From: Kalmusia sp. IMI 367209
Taxonomy: Eukaryota > Ascomycota > Dothideomycetes > Pleosporales > Didymosphaeriaceae
DNA length: 64,000 bases
Direction: 5' to 3'
NCBI GenBank assembly: GCA_027946365.1
Contig: JAPEUQ010000002.1
Span: 1,984,001-2,048,000, forward strand
A program made the translations under genes and the position numbers. Shown here one piece after another: positions 35,742 to 48,179 of the stretch (positions are counted from its first letter, which is position 1; each line of letters begins with the position of its first letter). Under the pieces are notes generated by a model. It made no database searches, was not told where the DNA came from, and saw only the letters and a list, made by a program, of their open reading frames with translations.

Positions 35742-36762
35742 TCAATACTCATCCCTCCACCCCTTACCCGATGGACGTGCACAACCCTCACTCCTAACCC
35801 CCAACCTCAGCCCCAAAACACCCTTCGCAATCCTCTCCCCAACCCCCACACTCCTATGCGTCCCATACGCACAGCACACGCTGAGCGCGACATCCCTCCT
35901 CGCGGGGTTGCCTTTGCGACCTTCCCGCTCACGCTCGCGCTCGCGCTCGCGCCGGCCAAACGCGATTATGTCGGCCACGGCGTCGGCCACGGCTCGCTGC
36001 GCGCGCATCCCGCATCACGTGCTCCTGTATGACGGACGAGACGCCCGAGTAGGCGGCGCACAGGTGCGCGGGCGGCGGCGTGAAGTTGCACGCGTGGATG
36101 GTGTAGAGGTAGGGGGTTCCTGGCGGGGAGGTGCGCGGTGACGATGCGGTGGAAGGCGGACTCGGTTTTGGCGAGTGGGTGGGCGTAGGTTAGATGTGGA
36201 CTGTCGGGGTGGAGGAGGTGGTGCGGGGTCGGGGCCGGGGTGTGTGGTGCGGATAGTGATGGTGGTAGGAGGTAGAGTGGCTACAGAGGTTCTGCTGGGA
36301 GGGTCGTCGTTGGGGCGTTGGTGGGTAGTGGTTGTGGGTGTGAGCTCGTGATGTGTGTGCTGGGGTGGAAGGGCGACGGATGTCGGATTGGCTTTGTTTG
36401 CGGGCAGGTTGTTTGTGCGAGGCTGTGTATGGCGGGAGATCGAAGTGGACTTGTTTCTTTGGGATGCTGACTTTGCGGTGGAGCGGTCGGGCCATGAGAT
36501 TTGGCTGCGGCGATGCTCTTGCAGGGGCGTAGTTACGTTCAGGAGTCCTGGGTGTGTAGGTTCTCGGATACGGCGCCTGCACGTACGGGGACTGGCGGTC
36601 TTCTCGCGATGTAGATTTCGAGGGACTTTGTGTGTACACGATGCGGTAGCCTGGCGCATAGGAAGCTCGCTCCGGCCACCGCGCTTGCTTGCGCTGCTCT
36701 TGGACATGGCCTCCAGATGGGTATCCTGGTTCGTTGCGGTATTGAGGGCGCAAATGGTGCAT
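35742..36762 (-). CDS. Probable RapZ-C-like fungal protein, reading frame broken three times
   Basis: The N-terminal part is read from the ATG at 36762 (MHHLRPQYRNEPGYPSG; the upstream in-frame codon at 36816 is GTG). It is basic and His/Pro/Ser-rich with KKQVHFDLPPY near residue 100. The C-terminal part resembles the RapZ C-terminal domain: YLYTIHACNF, AYSGVSSVIQEHVM, VADAVADIIAFGRR, and VALSVCCAYGTHRSVGVGERIA, whose G-x-HRSV is the family signature. These pieces lie in four successive frames. The breaks fall near 36205-36240 (one base short), 36125-36128 (one extra, GGGG) and 35991-36010 (one extra, GCGCGC). All are in G/C runs. An in-frame Arg-Glu repeat separates the C-terminal motifs. 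In bacteria RapZ-C binds RNA/GlmZ; the fungal role is unknown. It is either a decayed gene or poor sequence in GC-rich DNA. Confidence 0.5.
35926..35962. repeat. Six-base tandem repeat encoding (Arg-Glu)n
   Basis: A run built on CGCTCG/CGCTCA units. On the minus strand it encodes alternating Arg and Glu inside the RapZ-C-like protein. Such repeats are prone to length change. Confidence 0.75.
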
Positions 36763-36816
36763 CGTGCTTTCCCGAGGGCGTGACGTGCGGTTGTGCGACG
36801 ATTGTGCGCAACCCAC

Positions 36817-39800
36817 GATTGTTTTCTTTCCAGGAGGTCAAACGAGCGTGTTGGGTATGGCGATAGAAACATAGGTCGCGGGTATCGTCTAGGAGTGAGG
36901 GGAAAGCTTCGAAATAAAGGATATGATATCGAGTAGTGGGTGTGGCGGTTGGGGCGGGCGTGACCGTCTTTGTTGAGTCAAACTTTGGGTGTGCTAGGCA
37001 ATTGTGACAAAGACACCTGGTGGTTGTACACGATCGTCCCATCTTTGTTTCCATCTCGGCTCGTAAGGGAAGTGCGACCTAGAGTACATTGGATGAGAAG
37101 GGGCGAGAGGAGTAAAGTTCGAGTTCACTTGAGATAGACACATGTTTGAAAAGCAGAAATTCTAGAAATCTTGCAAATAGCAATTTTTTTTTTTGGCACC
37201 GCTACCTTAGATGATTGAACAAAGAATAAATTCAATACGTGGAGATCCAAGACGAAAGGGAGAAGGTACGTGGTAATGTCCTCGAGAATCCAACATTCAA
37301 GCAGAAGAAAAACTCAAATAAAAACATTTTCGTAAAATGAGAAACGAACAAATATTAGCATACTCCCATCAAAGCCGCAAAATTGCGACGCTGGCGATTG
37401 TCTTAAAGCTGTCCTCCAGCCGTTTACGATCGTATGATACGGTTGAAGCCCAAAACCAAAGCCCTGGAGTCGCTCCACTGTTGCGCAATGCAGCCCAACG
37501 CATAACATACAGGAGATTATTTGACTCGAGCTCGATTCCGCCCACCGTACTGTGGGAAGCAAACAGTGGAGTTGATCCGTCTGCCTGGTGTCGTTGTCCG
37601 TCGCTGACTGGTGTTCTCGTCCGCACTCTCTTAACACGCGTCTTAAGACCCCTCCAGGAACCGATCCTCTGACGTCGCCATGTCGGTCCACCTTCTGACG
37701 TCCGGACGGATTGTACGGCATCCGCGCTTCGCGCACTTGCAATATTGCTGACGTCTGGATGTGGCAAGAGCAAAGAAAAAAGGCATCTCGTAGGAACTGA
37801 CTGGAGCAAAACGGACCAGAGGCACGACGAGACAAGATGCAGGGTGAATCGAATTAGGAAACTGGCGCTCGCCCGTGGGGGCTTCCTGTCCTCGCTATTC
37901 GCGACGTCGCAGGAGTCTTACAGCATCCCGTACATGCGTCGTCCATCACCAATATGCACGCGGGCTTACATTCACACTCGTCACAATCCTCCTCCTACAG
38001 CGGCGCCGCAACGTTCCCAAACTCGCAGCGCGAGGAGCAGCGGAGCAATGCTCTGCGAGCGAGCGAGCGAGGGAGCGGTCCGGCCGCGCAATCTGCCTCG
38101 TATAGCGCCTCGATCAATTGTTCTCCACGGTCCACCTGCTCTTCCTCGTGTCTCAAAATAGGGGTCCAGGCACCCCCTACCACGAGGCAGCCACCAACAC
38201 GAGTCCCAGCCTCGCATCAATGGGCGCGCGCGCCAACCCTTCTCGAAGCCCAGCCTCCTATCGGTGACCGCACAGTTGCGTCGTAAGTCTCGGCTCACGA
38301 CTCGCGGCGGTCGGGGCGTAGCGAGAGCCCCGAAGCGGTACCATAGTATGCGTGTCGATGCCGATGCACGCTCGGCCCGGGTGTCAGCACGGGAGGGAGC
38401 GCCGGCTGATTGCGAGAGCGGTGTCTGATCGGTGAGGGAACGGGTGGGAGGATCGCGAGCGTGAGCATGTGGGGTGCGCACTGTGGAGTCGGCCATGTAA
38501 CCTTCCTTTTGCCTCGTATTCCAAGTCTCACCTCTCCCCCATCCCCACATGTTTTGCTGGTGTCGGAGCCATGTTTGCGGAGGGCATTCGGGAAGGGGGG
38601 GGCGGTTACGAGGAGGCGCTCGACGAGAGGGCGCACGAGCCGGACGCCTCGCGGTGTGTGCACTTGCGGTTGAGCGAAGGTGGACACGGTACGGCAAAAT
38701 AGATACCCTTGGAGTGAGGCGTACGAGGCGCTCGCGACCCCCGGAAATGGGCTGATCCGACGACATGGACATGGTCGCCAACGTCTTTCGCCCGAGCTTC
38801 ATGCGCCCGAGTCGCAAACCGCGCGTGACATCGCGAACGAGTAATTGAGGATGCTCGCCCGTACCGTAATGACTCAGCGCCTGCCAACATCGACGATGCT
38901 CCTGTGCCCTGCTACCGTAGAAGCAAAACTATCAATTTCTAGAAAGAGGTCGGGGAGCAGTTATATGACCGGACAAAGTCTTCACGCTTACGTCTCCGCA
39001 CACTGAGGCAAATCAGGTCAGGGTCGTACAGCAACGGTCGGTGCACCATCTCGATTGCTGAGCAAGGATGCATCAGCCCCCCACGTGCCCTTGTAACTGG
39101 CTCAATACGCGCGCAGTCCATTCACGTCCCCCCTTCTGTTGCCTTCCCGCCTATTCAACCATTACGACTAGCTTGCTTTCATCAGCCCATTTCCACTGCA
39201 TCCAACGCACATGACTATCTACTCATGTCGCCTCCGAAGTGCCGACAGATACGCGTATGCAATACTTCCACACAATATTGACCCCCAACCCCACGCAAAT
39301 CAGACGATACGACGGCTCGGAGAAGATCTCCGAAGCACGACCAAGCCACTTCGGGTCAACAAATCCTCTTTGCGGAGCCCAGCCCCGGGCATACATGATT
39401 CGCCGCGTTTCGTAACGCCAAATGCAAACCCAAACCCAAAGATAAACTCAATCTTAAAAGTCGACTGACGTGATGACAGCGGAGAAGCGCGAGAACGTAG
39501 ATCCTGCTGCCCAACGAACGGCCGTGCTTGCGCTTCTAAACCAACCCAAGCAGAACCATCACCAAACTACCCCCCTTCCATCAGCACTGCATAACTCTTC
39601 TCTCTCTCCCTCACACACACACGCACACACACTTGGCACTTGCCCACATGCGGAGATCTAAACTCTCTTTCCCCAACCCTTCATGCCCAACACCCGTTTT
39701 GACGCCCTTTGATCGGCAGATAAGTGCAACCGTAGCAGAGCAAAAGATACGGGAATACACCTGCCCCAACAACAACGCCTCCCATCCCCAATCTGAAACT

Positions 39801-41310
39801 TCGCTACGCCAGTTGCCCCCAGCGAAGATCTCCCAAGCGGCGGCGTGCATGCCCAATGTAAGGAGGGGTGGGGACAGAAACCTTATGGATTCCCCTCCAG
39901 GATGCACATCCCTCATCCCTTCCCTCATCATAACGAAAAGGAATCAAAGGGAGAAGAATGAAAGTGGTTCCGCACACCCACCCTTGTCACACCCCGTCCA
40001 AACCTTCACACACAGCTCTCTCATCACCTCGATCATGCGCCGCCTCCGCACAGAGCCCGTGCCTAACTTCGCCGAGCCAAATGTCCAACTCTCCACTTTG
40101 CTCGCATACCCATCCCCCCCCTCTCTGTGCATCGGGCCTCCGTGCTTGCAGCTCTCCCCCTTCCTCCTGCTTCAGAGCAAATATCTCTTCCACTTGACTG
40201 TGATTGCTGCAAAGTAGATACGCAGCGCAATCTCCACAAGCGAAAGCGAGCATGCGAGAAGGCGCCACACGCATCCAGGCAGACCTGAGTCTCTGGTCGC
40301 CGGGTCCAACGGCGCCGTGCGGAGGCTCGGAATGTGGAACCTCGGGACGTCCACACGTCAGCCTCGCACGTGGCAAGCGGGCCGACCTCAGCTCGACCGC
40401 AACCTGCCCTAGAGAAGCGCCTCCGATGACATTGTGTGTTATTCCTGTCCTCGCTCGCGGCTGGGGGCGGAACAATCCGTCAGCGATGCCCTCTCTACCG
40501 TGCGCCGGCTTCGCTCAACAAAGCAGCGTGTTGTTCGTGCACGTTTTGGCGTATTGGCCGCATTCGGTTTATTGGCTTATTACGGGCTTACTAGCGATTA
40601 AGAAAGTGATGCGAACGAATGTGACGATAGTGAAATGCCCTGCATGAACACGTCTCGGATAAGGGACGGCAAATGCTAAGAGCGTAATGTGATGAACGAA
40701 CTATTCAATGAGCTTCTTGGATGCACCTGCTCTCTACCCGCCGAGCTTGCGCCCAACGGAGCCTAGCAATGTGTCCCAACCTGCCTCCACTTCAGGTAGC
40801 TCCAGACGGACCGAAAAGGGGACGTTAACGGAGCCGTAGTCACCGCCGGAGTATTGGTCAAGCCCAAAGATACCAAATGATTGAACACAAGATGAGAACA
40901 ACAAGCGATGTAATGTCATAAAGTAGGAAACAGCCCTTCCATCCCAAAAAGATCGGCTGATATCGCAGCCCAAAAGCTCCAAGCCCATCCGGGTATAGAT
41001 GTCCAAATGACGGTGCAAAAAACTGACAGTGTCCGCCCAGCTGTGCGTCGAGGATAAATGAAAAAAGAAATTCAATGGTGCAAAAGTCGAGCGCTTGCCA
41101 CCCAATGTGATTATATATGACCGACAATGGTCTGATGCGCCGTAGGAAATGCAAAAAGATAGTCCACGATGCGTCGCTGTCGCTGATGAAAGTCGTCCAA
41201 CCGTCTCCTCTGTGCTTCGTCCTCTCTCTCCGTTCTTCATTGCCGTGGCTCGGTTCGTACCGGGCACTGCTTATCGTATTGATGTGCCAAAGGGCAACGT
41301 CCGTGCGTGC
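36817..41310. other. Large gene-poor, GC-rich and pyrimidine-rich region
   Basis: About 4.5 kb downstream of the Zn2Cys6 regulator. Many overlapping ORFs occur on both strands (for example 37981-38817 minus, 39633-40217 plus, 40734-41267 minus). They overlap one another, have low-complexity Arg/Pro/Ser composition and match no family I know, so I call none of them. It includes an 11-base T run at 37184-37194 and a dinucleotide repeat near 39,600. The part next to 41,310 should be the 3' UTR of the regulator. Long noncoding transcripts are possible but not shown. Confidence 0.5.
39601..39634. repeat. CT/CA microsatellite
   Basis: A short run of TC units followed by CA units with one interruption (CACGCACA). 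It is a simple sequence repeat with no coding context. Confidence 0.8.
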
Positions 41311-44300
41311 TCATAGATTGTTTTGATCTTTAACGTTCTGCAGAATGCGCATATCCATTTTCAAAATGGGCGAATTATCTGCCATGTCTGATAGAATTGA
41401 GATAGTTCGCTCGAATAAAGCAGTCAGTACCTCTTTGGTGAGTAGTCCAGGCTTAGGGAGATGCCTCCTGAGGTTCGATCTGTAAACAGAGGTGAGCACG
41501 AGAATATTTCCGAATTGGCTGAATCCACTAGTTAGCGCGGCTCGAGGGTGTTTGCAAGTGTCCTTACGCATGCAAGGTGCCGAAAATGTTGGGCACAATA
41601 AGTCGTGATCGCCTCTGACTAACATATGGCGTATAAGGATCTGCTTCATGGGCACCGATGCGGTCAAAGGCAATCGTGCTCTGGATAGCACTTTCGATGC
41701 AGCTGAGGGCAATTCTCAGATATTGTTGGCTTTCGAAGGACAGATCCATGAGATCTCGATGGGTGTCGGTAGGCGTGCCTGAAGATTCGGCTACCTGGGC
41801 TGGAGAAGTGCTGTGCGGGAATATCGTTGGCGGTAGATTCATGTTGTGGATGACATTGTAGAGGAACGGTCTCAAAATCACGTAGTGGGCGCCATAATAT
41901 TTGGCACGCATTCGGGCAATGTTGATATCAGTCGAAGGGGGCTCATCATCCTCCCAAGATAACGCAGGTGGCAAGAGTCGCCGCCAACTTGCCAAGATGC
42001 CTGCATGAGACCTTGCAGTCTTCGCAATCTCGTCCATGTTGCTGCTGTCGAAGCCAAGCCGGTCACCTATAGACCATTAGCCAACGGAAAAGAGACAAAG
42101 GGGGCATACACGGACCGTATAACGTATTGTGTGCGCCGTTGAGCATGACACGCAGATGGATCTGGCTCGAATAGATCCACATGATCTTGTTATGGTGAGA
42201 ATTCTCGTCTGAGTTATCTTCCTCCATCAGGGCGTCGTTGAACGAGTCCCAGACACCAGACGGATACATGATTTTGTCCTGAAGCTCAGAGATCTTGCTT
42301 GGTTGAAGTTCGCTCATTTCGGCAAGGATATCGCTATTGTTGCGTAAGTGAGAGAAACAACTTTGGTCGTAGTACTTACGTTTCCATTTGAAGACATGTC
42401 CAATAGACGCATTTCACCAGATTAAGCCGATGCCGTTCGGCAGGTGACATATCAGAGTCATCTACCTTGGGGTGCTCGTCGTCGATCTGTGGGCGCTCGA
42501 CCTTTTCGCCTTCAGCTTTGATCAAAAACAAGCAGACCCTGCAAGCATTGTTGATCCAGCTCCAGCTTTCGAGTACCCGGCCATATTGTCCTAGGTACAG
42601 AGCGGCAAGAAGCATTGCTTGTGCGTGAGCCACCGTATTGCCACCCTGCTGATTCCCCAGAATATCGGTTGCGTAGGCGAAATATGCCATCCCTGGCAAT
42701 ACTTCAATGTTTCTGGCTCCTGGAGTTTCTGAGGTGTCACTTCTGAGGCTGGCCGTGGCAGAGCGTGGTGAGTCTCGAAAATAGCCCCAGGATCCGCCGC
42801 CGGCGCCACCACCGGCGCCGCCATCAACTAAACTTTTGTCGTTTTGTGGAGCAGGCAACTTCTCCGTGTATGCACAGCACTTGCCTAGCGCAAGGACAAG
42901 GAGAATGATTGCGTTGCGTAAAGACCGCTCAATGTTGCCTTTGGTGAAGTCATCCACTCCGTAGCCGTCGCCGTATATGCTGCTTGATCGCTTCCGTTTG
43001 ATGCCACCATTGAGACGCTCAGGGATACCAGAGGGGGACATGGCACTGTTCCGACGATCGGGGCTATACACTTCGCCGAATTCGCGTACCATCGTCCGTA
43101 GTTTGGCCGGATTTAGGAACGGGTGCAGATTGTGAATATTCTGCATGTAGGAGTCGTAGAGCCTCCACAGCGTGATGTTTCTAAAATCGGGCTTGCCATC
43201 GGGACCTAGGCCACCAACCTGCTTATCGCCGGGGAATGCATCGCGTCGCGGGTAGTCGCCATTCACGGTGCTGGGGCTGGGATTATCGACTGGCGGGTAT
43301 CCCCACAAGCCCTCCTTCACTGAAGCAGGGGAAGGAGAGTCCATATCCAGGTGGCTTTCTGGAGTGCTGGGGCCGTGAGCACCATCGTTCGGCTCGTGTC
43401 CTTCGCCAACTCCCCAGATTCGAAGCAATCCACGATCCTGTTCCAGTAGCAATGGGTAGTCCTCAATCTTCTTGCCGTCTTTCAGCAGGGCTTGGATCTC
43501 ACTGATACCGGAACAGAAGCCCGACATGGAGGGCCACTGAGCGAACAAGAGGTGGGCCGGCGTCTTGTGGTCGCTCTTTAGACCAATACTGTCGTTGGAA
43601 GTGTCCGCTGCTGCTTGGGTGTGCGTCGTTGCAACACTCTCGGCGGGGGTCGCAGGTTGCTGTGAGAGAGTGTGGTAGGATTCTCGTTTGATGGGAGTAG
43701 ACCCATGTACGGGCGCTGGGGAGATGTGGGAATGAGTCACAACCGGAGACTCCGTCTTCATACTGGAGACCCGGCCATGCTGCGTTCGACCCTGCACAGG
43801 AGTTGGCAGCCTCGGAGTGTGCTGCTCGCTTGTCGTGCCGCGGATGGCGAAAGCATGTTGGGGAGATGCGTGGTCAAAGGCTGGCGAAGGATCTGCGGAA
43901 AACTTGGATTGCGAAAGCCTGGTGTCAACATGTTGTTTCCATATGTTGAAGTTGTCCACAAAGTTCTTGAGCGTGTCAGAAATGCTGTTGACACTGTCTT
44001 GTAGCTGCATCATGCTCCTGTCTTGTCTAGTTTTCAAGATTAGCGAAGAATGTAACAGAAGCGAATTTCTTGGTCGACATACTTTGGTGGTGGGACATCC
44101 TTGTACTGGCAGTCGAAATTGTTCTCTCTGCAGAACTGGCAAGGCCTAGCCTCGTCGCACTTTTGCTTGCGCGAACGGCAGTGGTTGCATGCCTGAGTGG
44201 CTCGAACCTGCTTTCGCCGCATCTGAGCAGACGTACCGCCGTACTGTTGCAGGTAAGGCCCGTTGGAATAGGCGGTCATGGGAGGAGGCTGCCCATAATG

Positions 44301-44948
44301 CGGCGTCTGCGGTAGGGGCGGGGTTTGAAAATGCGGCTCATTGGGGGGACTCATGGCCGAGTTGTAGCCGTTGGCGATGCTGCCATGGCGAGAAGCATGC
44401 GGGTCTGGATTGGACGGCCAAGGACTTGGACCGCCATGCTCCATGCCTTGGGGTTTGACGTCGACAGTGATGCTGGCGTTGGTCGACCGTGGGCCCGATT
44501 CCGACGCAACAGCGGTGGGCTGTGGCGTAGGAGGAGGGCGGTAGGAGGAGATGCTATCTTGAGGTATGTGTGTAACAGGGTGGGTCACCGGCGTCCCTGG
44601 GAGGCCATGAGTGCGGTGTCCTGGCGAAGAGGCGGTCCTGGGATGGGGCAGGAAGCGATTATCAGATGGCGGTAGAGAGGAGGAGGGTGACGGTTGAGGT
44701 GGACCGTACGGTCCTGGGATCGAAGGCGGCGGATAGTGCTGCTGCTGGTGGGAGGGAGGCGGCAAGCTGTGAGGTGGATAGTGACGAGGCGGTGGGGGTG
44801 AGGAAACCTGAGCCGAAGTGGGATGTGATGGGTGCCGGGCAGATTGGGCTGAAGGCGGCTGCGGAGGGGGAAGGCCGTTATACACGGGATTGACCGAATC
44901 CAAACGGGGCCTCTTGTGGGTGGGCGCGTCCGGATCACCGCCGTCCAT
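41311..44948 (-). CDS. Zn2Cys6 fungal-specific transcription factor
   Basis: Five exons: 44948-44083, 44026-42380, 42333-42116, 42066-41568 and 41527-41311. Frame closes at 1148 aa. The first 240 residues are Pro/Ser/His-rich. A zinc cluster of form C-x2-C-x6-C-x5-C-x2-C-x6-C lies near residues 254-280 (starting CNHCRSRKQKCDEARPC) and is followed by a basic linker and a short helical dimerisation-like segment (QDRSMMQLQDSVNSI). A fungal-specific middle homology region begins near residue 573 (LWRLYDSYMQNIHNLHPFLNP) and runs to the C terminus. Such proteins bind CGG-type DNA half-sites in the nucleus. The target pathway cannot be read from sequence. Large gene-free flanks on both sides are unusual in this window and may reflect long leaders or complex control. 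No frame defects were seen across 3.4 kb of coding sequence. Confidence 0.92.
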
Positions 44949-46294
44949 CCTTATATCAGACGACGTTTCCGCTCAGGCCATGCGGCCGCGATTCCGTCAC
45001 TGGCTATATCGCTGCGGAGTACTCACAGCTCCCAACGGCCAAAGCCCAACGCTGGTCCCAGGTTGCGGTGGCCTCGGCAGAGCAGGGACAGAGGAGGCAA
45101 TTCACCAGCACGTCAGCGGTGGGTATGGCGGAGAAGGTCTGAACGAGACGGACCAATCCGCGTCATCACTGGGGGAAGAAAGAGTTTGACAAGCGTCGCA
45201 GGAGACTGGCAGAGCACCTGACGAGGCACAAGAGGCTCCGGGCTGCGTAGGGCAGAGCTGCGGGTGCGATGCAGAGGCGGGAGCTGGTCAAGCCGCGCGA
45301 CGAGGGCCCAGTCCTGATCGCAAGCTTACCATGGAGCCGGAGACAGTGCTGGAAGCAGACAAGACGGCAGAGGGCAAATCTAGCGAGCGAGGTTGCGCGC
45401 TGAGACAAGGCAGGCTATGCGTCGACGTTTGTCGCTCAGGCTCGGTAGCGTGGCTGCTGGACGGGCCGTGCACCGAACGAGAGGGCACACTTGGCCTAGT
45501 GGCGGGCAGGGAGTCGGCTGCGTGGGCCAGGAAAGGCGGCAGCGGGCCCTGGGCGTGGGCGCGGGCAAATGGCACGGGGGCGAGGAGAGGGCAGGAGGAG
45601 AGACGTGTTGTGTGGTTGTTGTTGTTGTTGATTGACAAGCGTAGAGAGGGGTCGCCGCCACCATGTGGAGACTGTCGATTCTGCACAACCAGGGCGAGTA
45701 AGTGAGCGGCACACGCGATTCAGACGACTGCAGGATTGCTCGCTTGACGCCTCGTCCAGCCATCGTACCCAGGGGCCGGAGTGCTGGAAGGGCCGGATGC
45801 GCAGAGCGCGCCGTGCCACATGCATTCGCCCGGCGCGCCTTCATCAAACGCCAGGTTGCGGCGAGCCGTTGCGGAGAGGCAGCAAACCTTGGAGAACCCG
45901 CCGTGCGAGCAGCGCGCAGCGCGCAGCAACGCAGCAACGCAGAACCGCAGACGGGGCAGCCAAGCAGGGCCGCGGGCGGGTGCAGCCAACCAGCCAGCAA
46001 CCAGCACAACACACATGCACGCTCGCCTGCGCGGTCCTCCGGGTCCTCAGCAGCGTACTGTGTATTGCGAGCTAACCGCGTGTCGGATAATTTCCAGAGC
46101 AGCGACGCAGACGGGCCAATTGCTGCGAGCAGGGCAGCCGAGTGTTGCGAGATTGCCTGTGCATGAAACTGAGAATGCGGTCTGGCGCCCCACTCGTGGT
46201 GAAGCATCGCGCTCCTAGCGTCGACGATGCCCCGTCTTCGAGAAGGTCGCTGGAAGTGATGCGCGGCTGGTGGCTGGGGGTGGTGGAAGGGCCT

Positions 46295-46314
46295 CTAGCT
46301 GGCTAGCTGGCTAG
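46295..46314. repeat. Short 8-base tandem repeat
   Basis: About two and a half copies of CTAGCTGG next to each other. The unit is nearly palindromic (AGCT). Too short to assign a function. Confidence 0.6.
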
Positions 46315-46710
46315 CGACGGGCAGCAACAACAGGCCATGGTCGCTGTCGAGCCTGTCCTGGGCTTGCCGTGGATTGCGCGCAACACAGAGCCTGCTGAGC
46401 AGCTGGACCGCGTCGACGCCGTCGTTTCGGCGACTCAGTGCCCCCAATCGCCGGCGTCCAGGACCTAAGACCTTGTGCCCGAGATCAGCATCTTGGGCGT
46501 CGACTCGCGGGGAAGACGTGCGGCCTTGGCTCCGAGGCGCCCTCTGGCGATGGCCCTCCACACACACACAGGCGACGTGCAAAAGCCTCACCGCATCAAG
46601 GCCCGGCTGCATCGGCGGAGAGGAATGACGGAGCGTCGACGAGGCATGGAGAAGATAGAGGTCGGGTCAGGTGCGTCGAGTCGCGGGTGCAGGGGGGTTG
46701 CCGGGTTCGT

Positions 46711-46750
46711 GTGTGCTGGTGTGCGCCGGTGTGCGCCAGTGTGCACCCAG
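46711..46750. repeat. 10-base minisatellite, four degenerate copies
   Basis: Four consecutive 10-base units: GTGTGCTGGT, GTGCGCCGGT, GTGCGCCAGT and GTGCACCCAG. They lie in the noncoding region between the regulator and the P450. Confidence 0.75.
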
Positions 46751-48179
46751 GTTTGCCTGCCAACGTTGGAGGCATGATGCGGTGGCATGCAGCAAAAATG
46801 GCATGATCGTGCCCCCTGCCGGTGTTGCGCTGCGATGTGTGCGAGTCGGCCGGCCAAGGCAGATGCAGATAGAGTATGCCGGCCAGCAATCTCCAATCTC
46901 TCTCCCAAGTCAGCTGCCACCCGCACGCTCAACCAAAGGAGCAGGAGGCGTCCAGGGCCTAGCCCGTTCCCAGCAGGCGCGACCACGCGCGACGGCCGCT
47001 ATAGGCCGGCCTCACATCTGCGAGCCGCCGCCACGGCAAGTGCGGTGAGGGCTCACAACACAACACCATCACATCTGGCGATAGGCTCCACCCCCCTCCC
47101 TCTCACTCTGTGTGTGTCTCCCTCGTCGCCCCGCCGCCGTCAGCAGTCTCAAATCTTTTAGTGGCGGCGAGATCACGAGTGTTCTGCATTGCGAATTGGC
47201 CGGCTCGGCAGGCCCCTGGCGTCTTCACGATAAAGGGCCTGCCCACGTGGACGGCGCCGTGCCACGAGGACGCCAGGGGATGCCGTGGTGTAGTGCTCCG
47301 CTCGTCGAGGATCCCTTCGAGCGTATTCGACGATCAGGAAACATGTCCAAGCAGCTAAAAGCTCCGCCAGCGAGTCGAAACGGCGCCATGTAACGACACG
47401 AGCAGGGGGGGGCTCTGCCGTCAGACGTACAAGTGGCCATGTTGGAAGCCGAAAAGAAAAAAAAAAGACAAAAAGAACGAGTCGTCGTCGTCGCAAGTCC
47501 TTCTTCCACTGACCGCTCTCGGCAACTCTCGCGACATCTCATCAGCCAGCGGACATGCTCGCCCACCTGCAGCAGCGGTGCTTTGGTTTGCGGTCTGCGG
47601 CGGGCCTGTCTCGGGGGACTCGCGGCCTCCTGCTCCTGAATGGCGGAAAGTTGCTTTTGGGATCATCAACACATGTGCCACCTGCAGCAATTCACAGCGA
47701 TGCGTGCGAGAGATAACACACCGACCTTTCGCGACATCAACAGATGATGAGACCAGTCGCCGATTACTAACCCGTCCGGGCTAACCCCAACAGTCGCACC
47801 AGCCCAACCTCTCGTCTTACCAATCCAGAGATGAACAATACGGGTGCCGTCCGGCTTGTGCAGCCTCGTGTAGAGTATACAGCTAGAGAAACGCGACTTC
47901 GGGATCAACGCGCTGTATATCAATGAGCCGTCTACGAGGACGCTTCTCTGTAGTGCGGCGCTACCATGAGGGGGAAAGCGAGCATGCGGGGCCCCTTCAA
48001 ACGCGTTTGAGGCAGAGCGTCACTTACTCCTGACATCACGGCCTCGACAACTGGCCACAACACACTTCCTCATCGATTTTTGACCCTTTGCCTTCTCGTC
48101 ACCACATGCCGTCTCGGCGCTCCTTGCTTGACCCCTTTTCACACCGTTTCCTCGTGCGTTGCACAAAGCGGGGTATCAA

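Larger units (their letters stand above)
44949..48179. promoter_or_regulatory. 3.2 kb GC-rich divergent region, regulator/P450
   Basis: It separates the start codons of the Zn2Cys6 factor (-) and the P450 (+). It is GC-rich, with many overlapping ORFs on both strands, none with recognisable domains. Repeats include a GTT run near 45,609-45,630, an 8-base repeat near 46,295-46,314 and a 10-base repeat at 46,711-46,750. It probably contains a long promoter or leader of the regulator. I see no supported gene. Confidence 0.5.

Noticed and set aside
36190..36816. Possible N-myristoylated start (Met-Gly-Cys) for the RapZ-C-like protein
   Set aside because: The first codon at 36816 is GTG, not ATG. 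The first ATG in that frame is at 36762, so no N-terminal Met-Gly-Cys is supported.
36015..36872. 285-aa minus-strand ORF overlapping the RapZ-C-like gene
   Set aside because: It is Arg/Pro/Thr-rich shadow sequence. Family-like motifs lie in the other frames, and the composition reflects GC-biased out-of-frame reading.
37981..38817. 278-aa minus-strand ORF in the gene-poor region
   Set aside because: Very Arg/Pro-rich, overlaps comparable ORFs on the opposite strand, and has no domain or splice structure I can support.
39633..40217. 194-aa plus-strand ORF
   Set aside because: Low-complexity Pro/Ser composition in a pyrimidine-rich stretch with no recognised motif. Its first codon is not in a clear start context.
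40734..41267. 177-aa minus-strand ORF just downstream of the Zn2Cys6 gene
   Set aside because: No recognisable family, and it lies where the 3' UTR of the regulator is expected. Kept only as a weak possibility.
45380..46207. 275-aa minus-strand ORF upstream of the regulator
   Set aside because: Composition (Ala/Arg/Cys/Leu) and overlap with several opposite-strand ORFs mark it as chance in GC-rich DNA.
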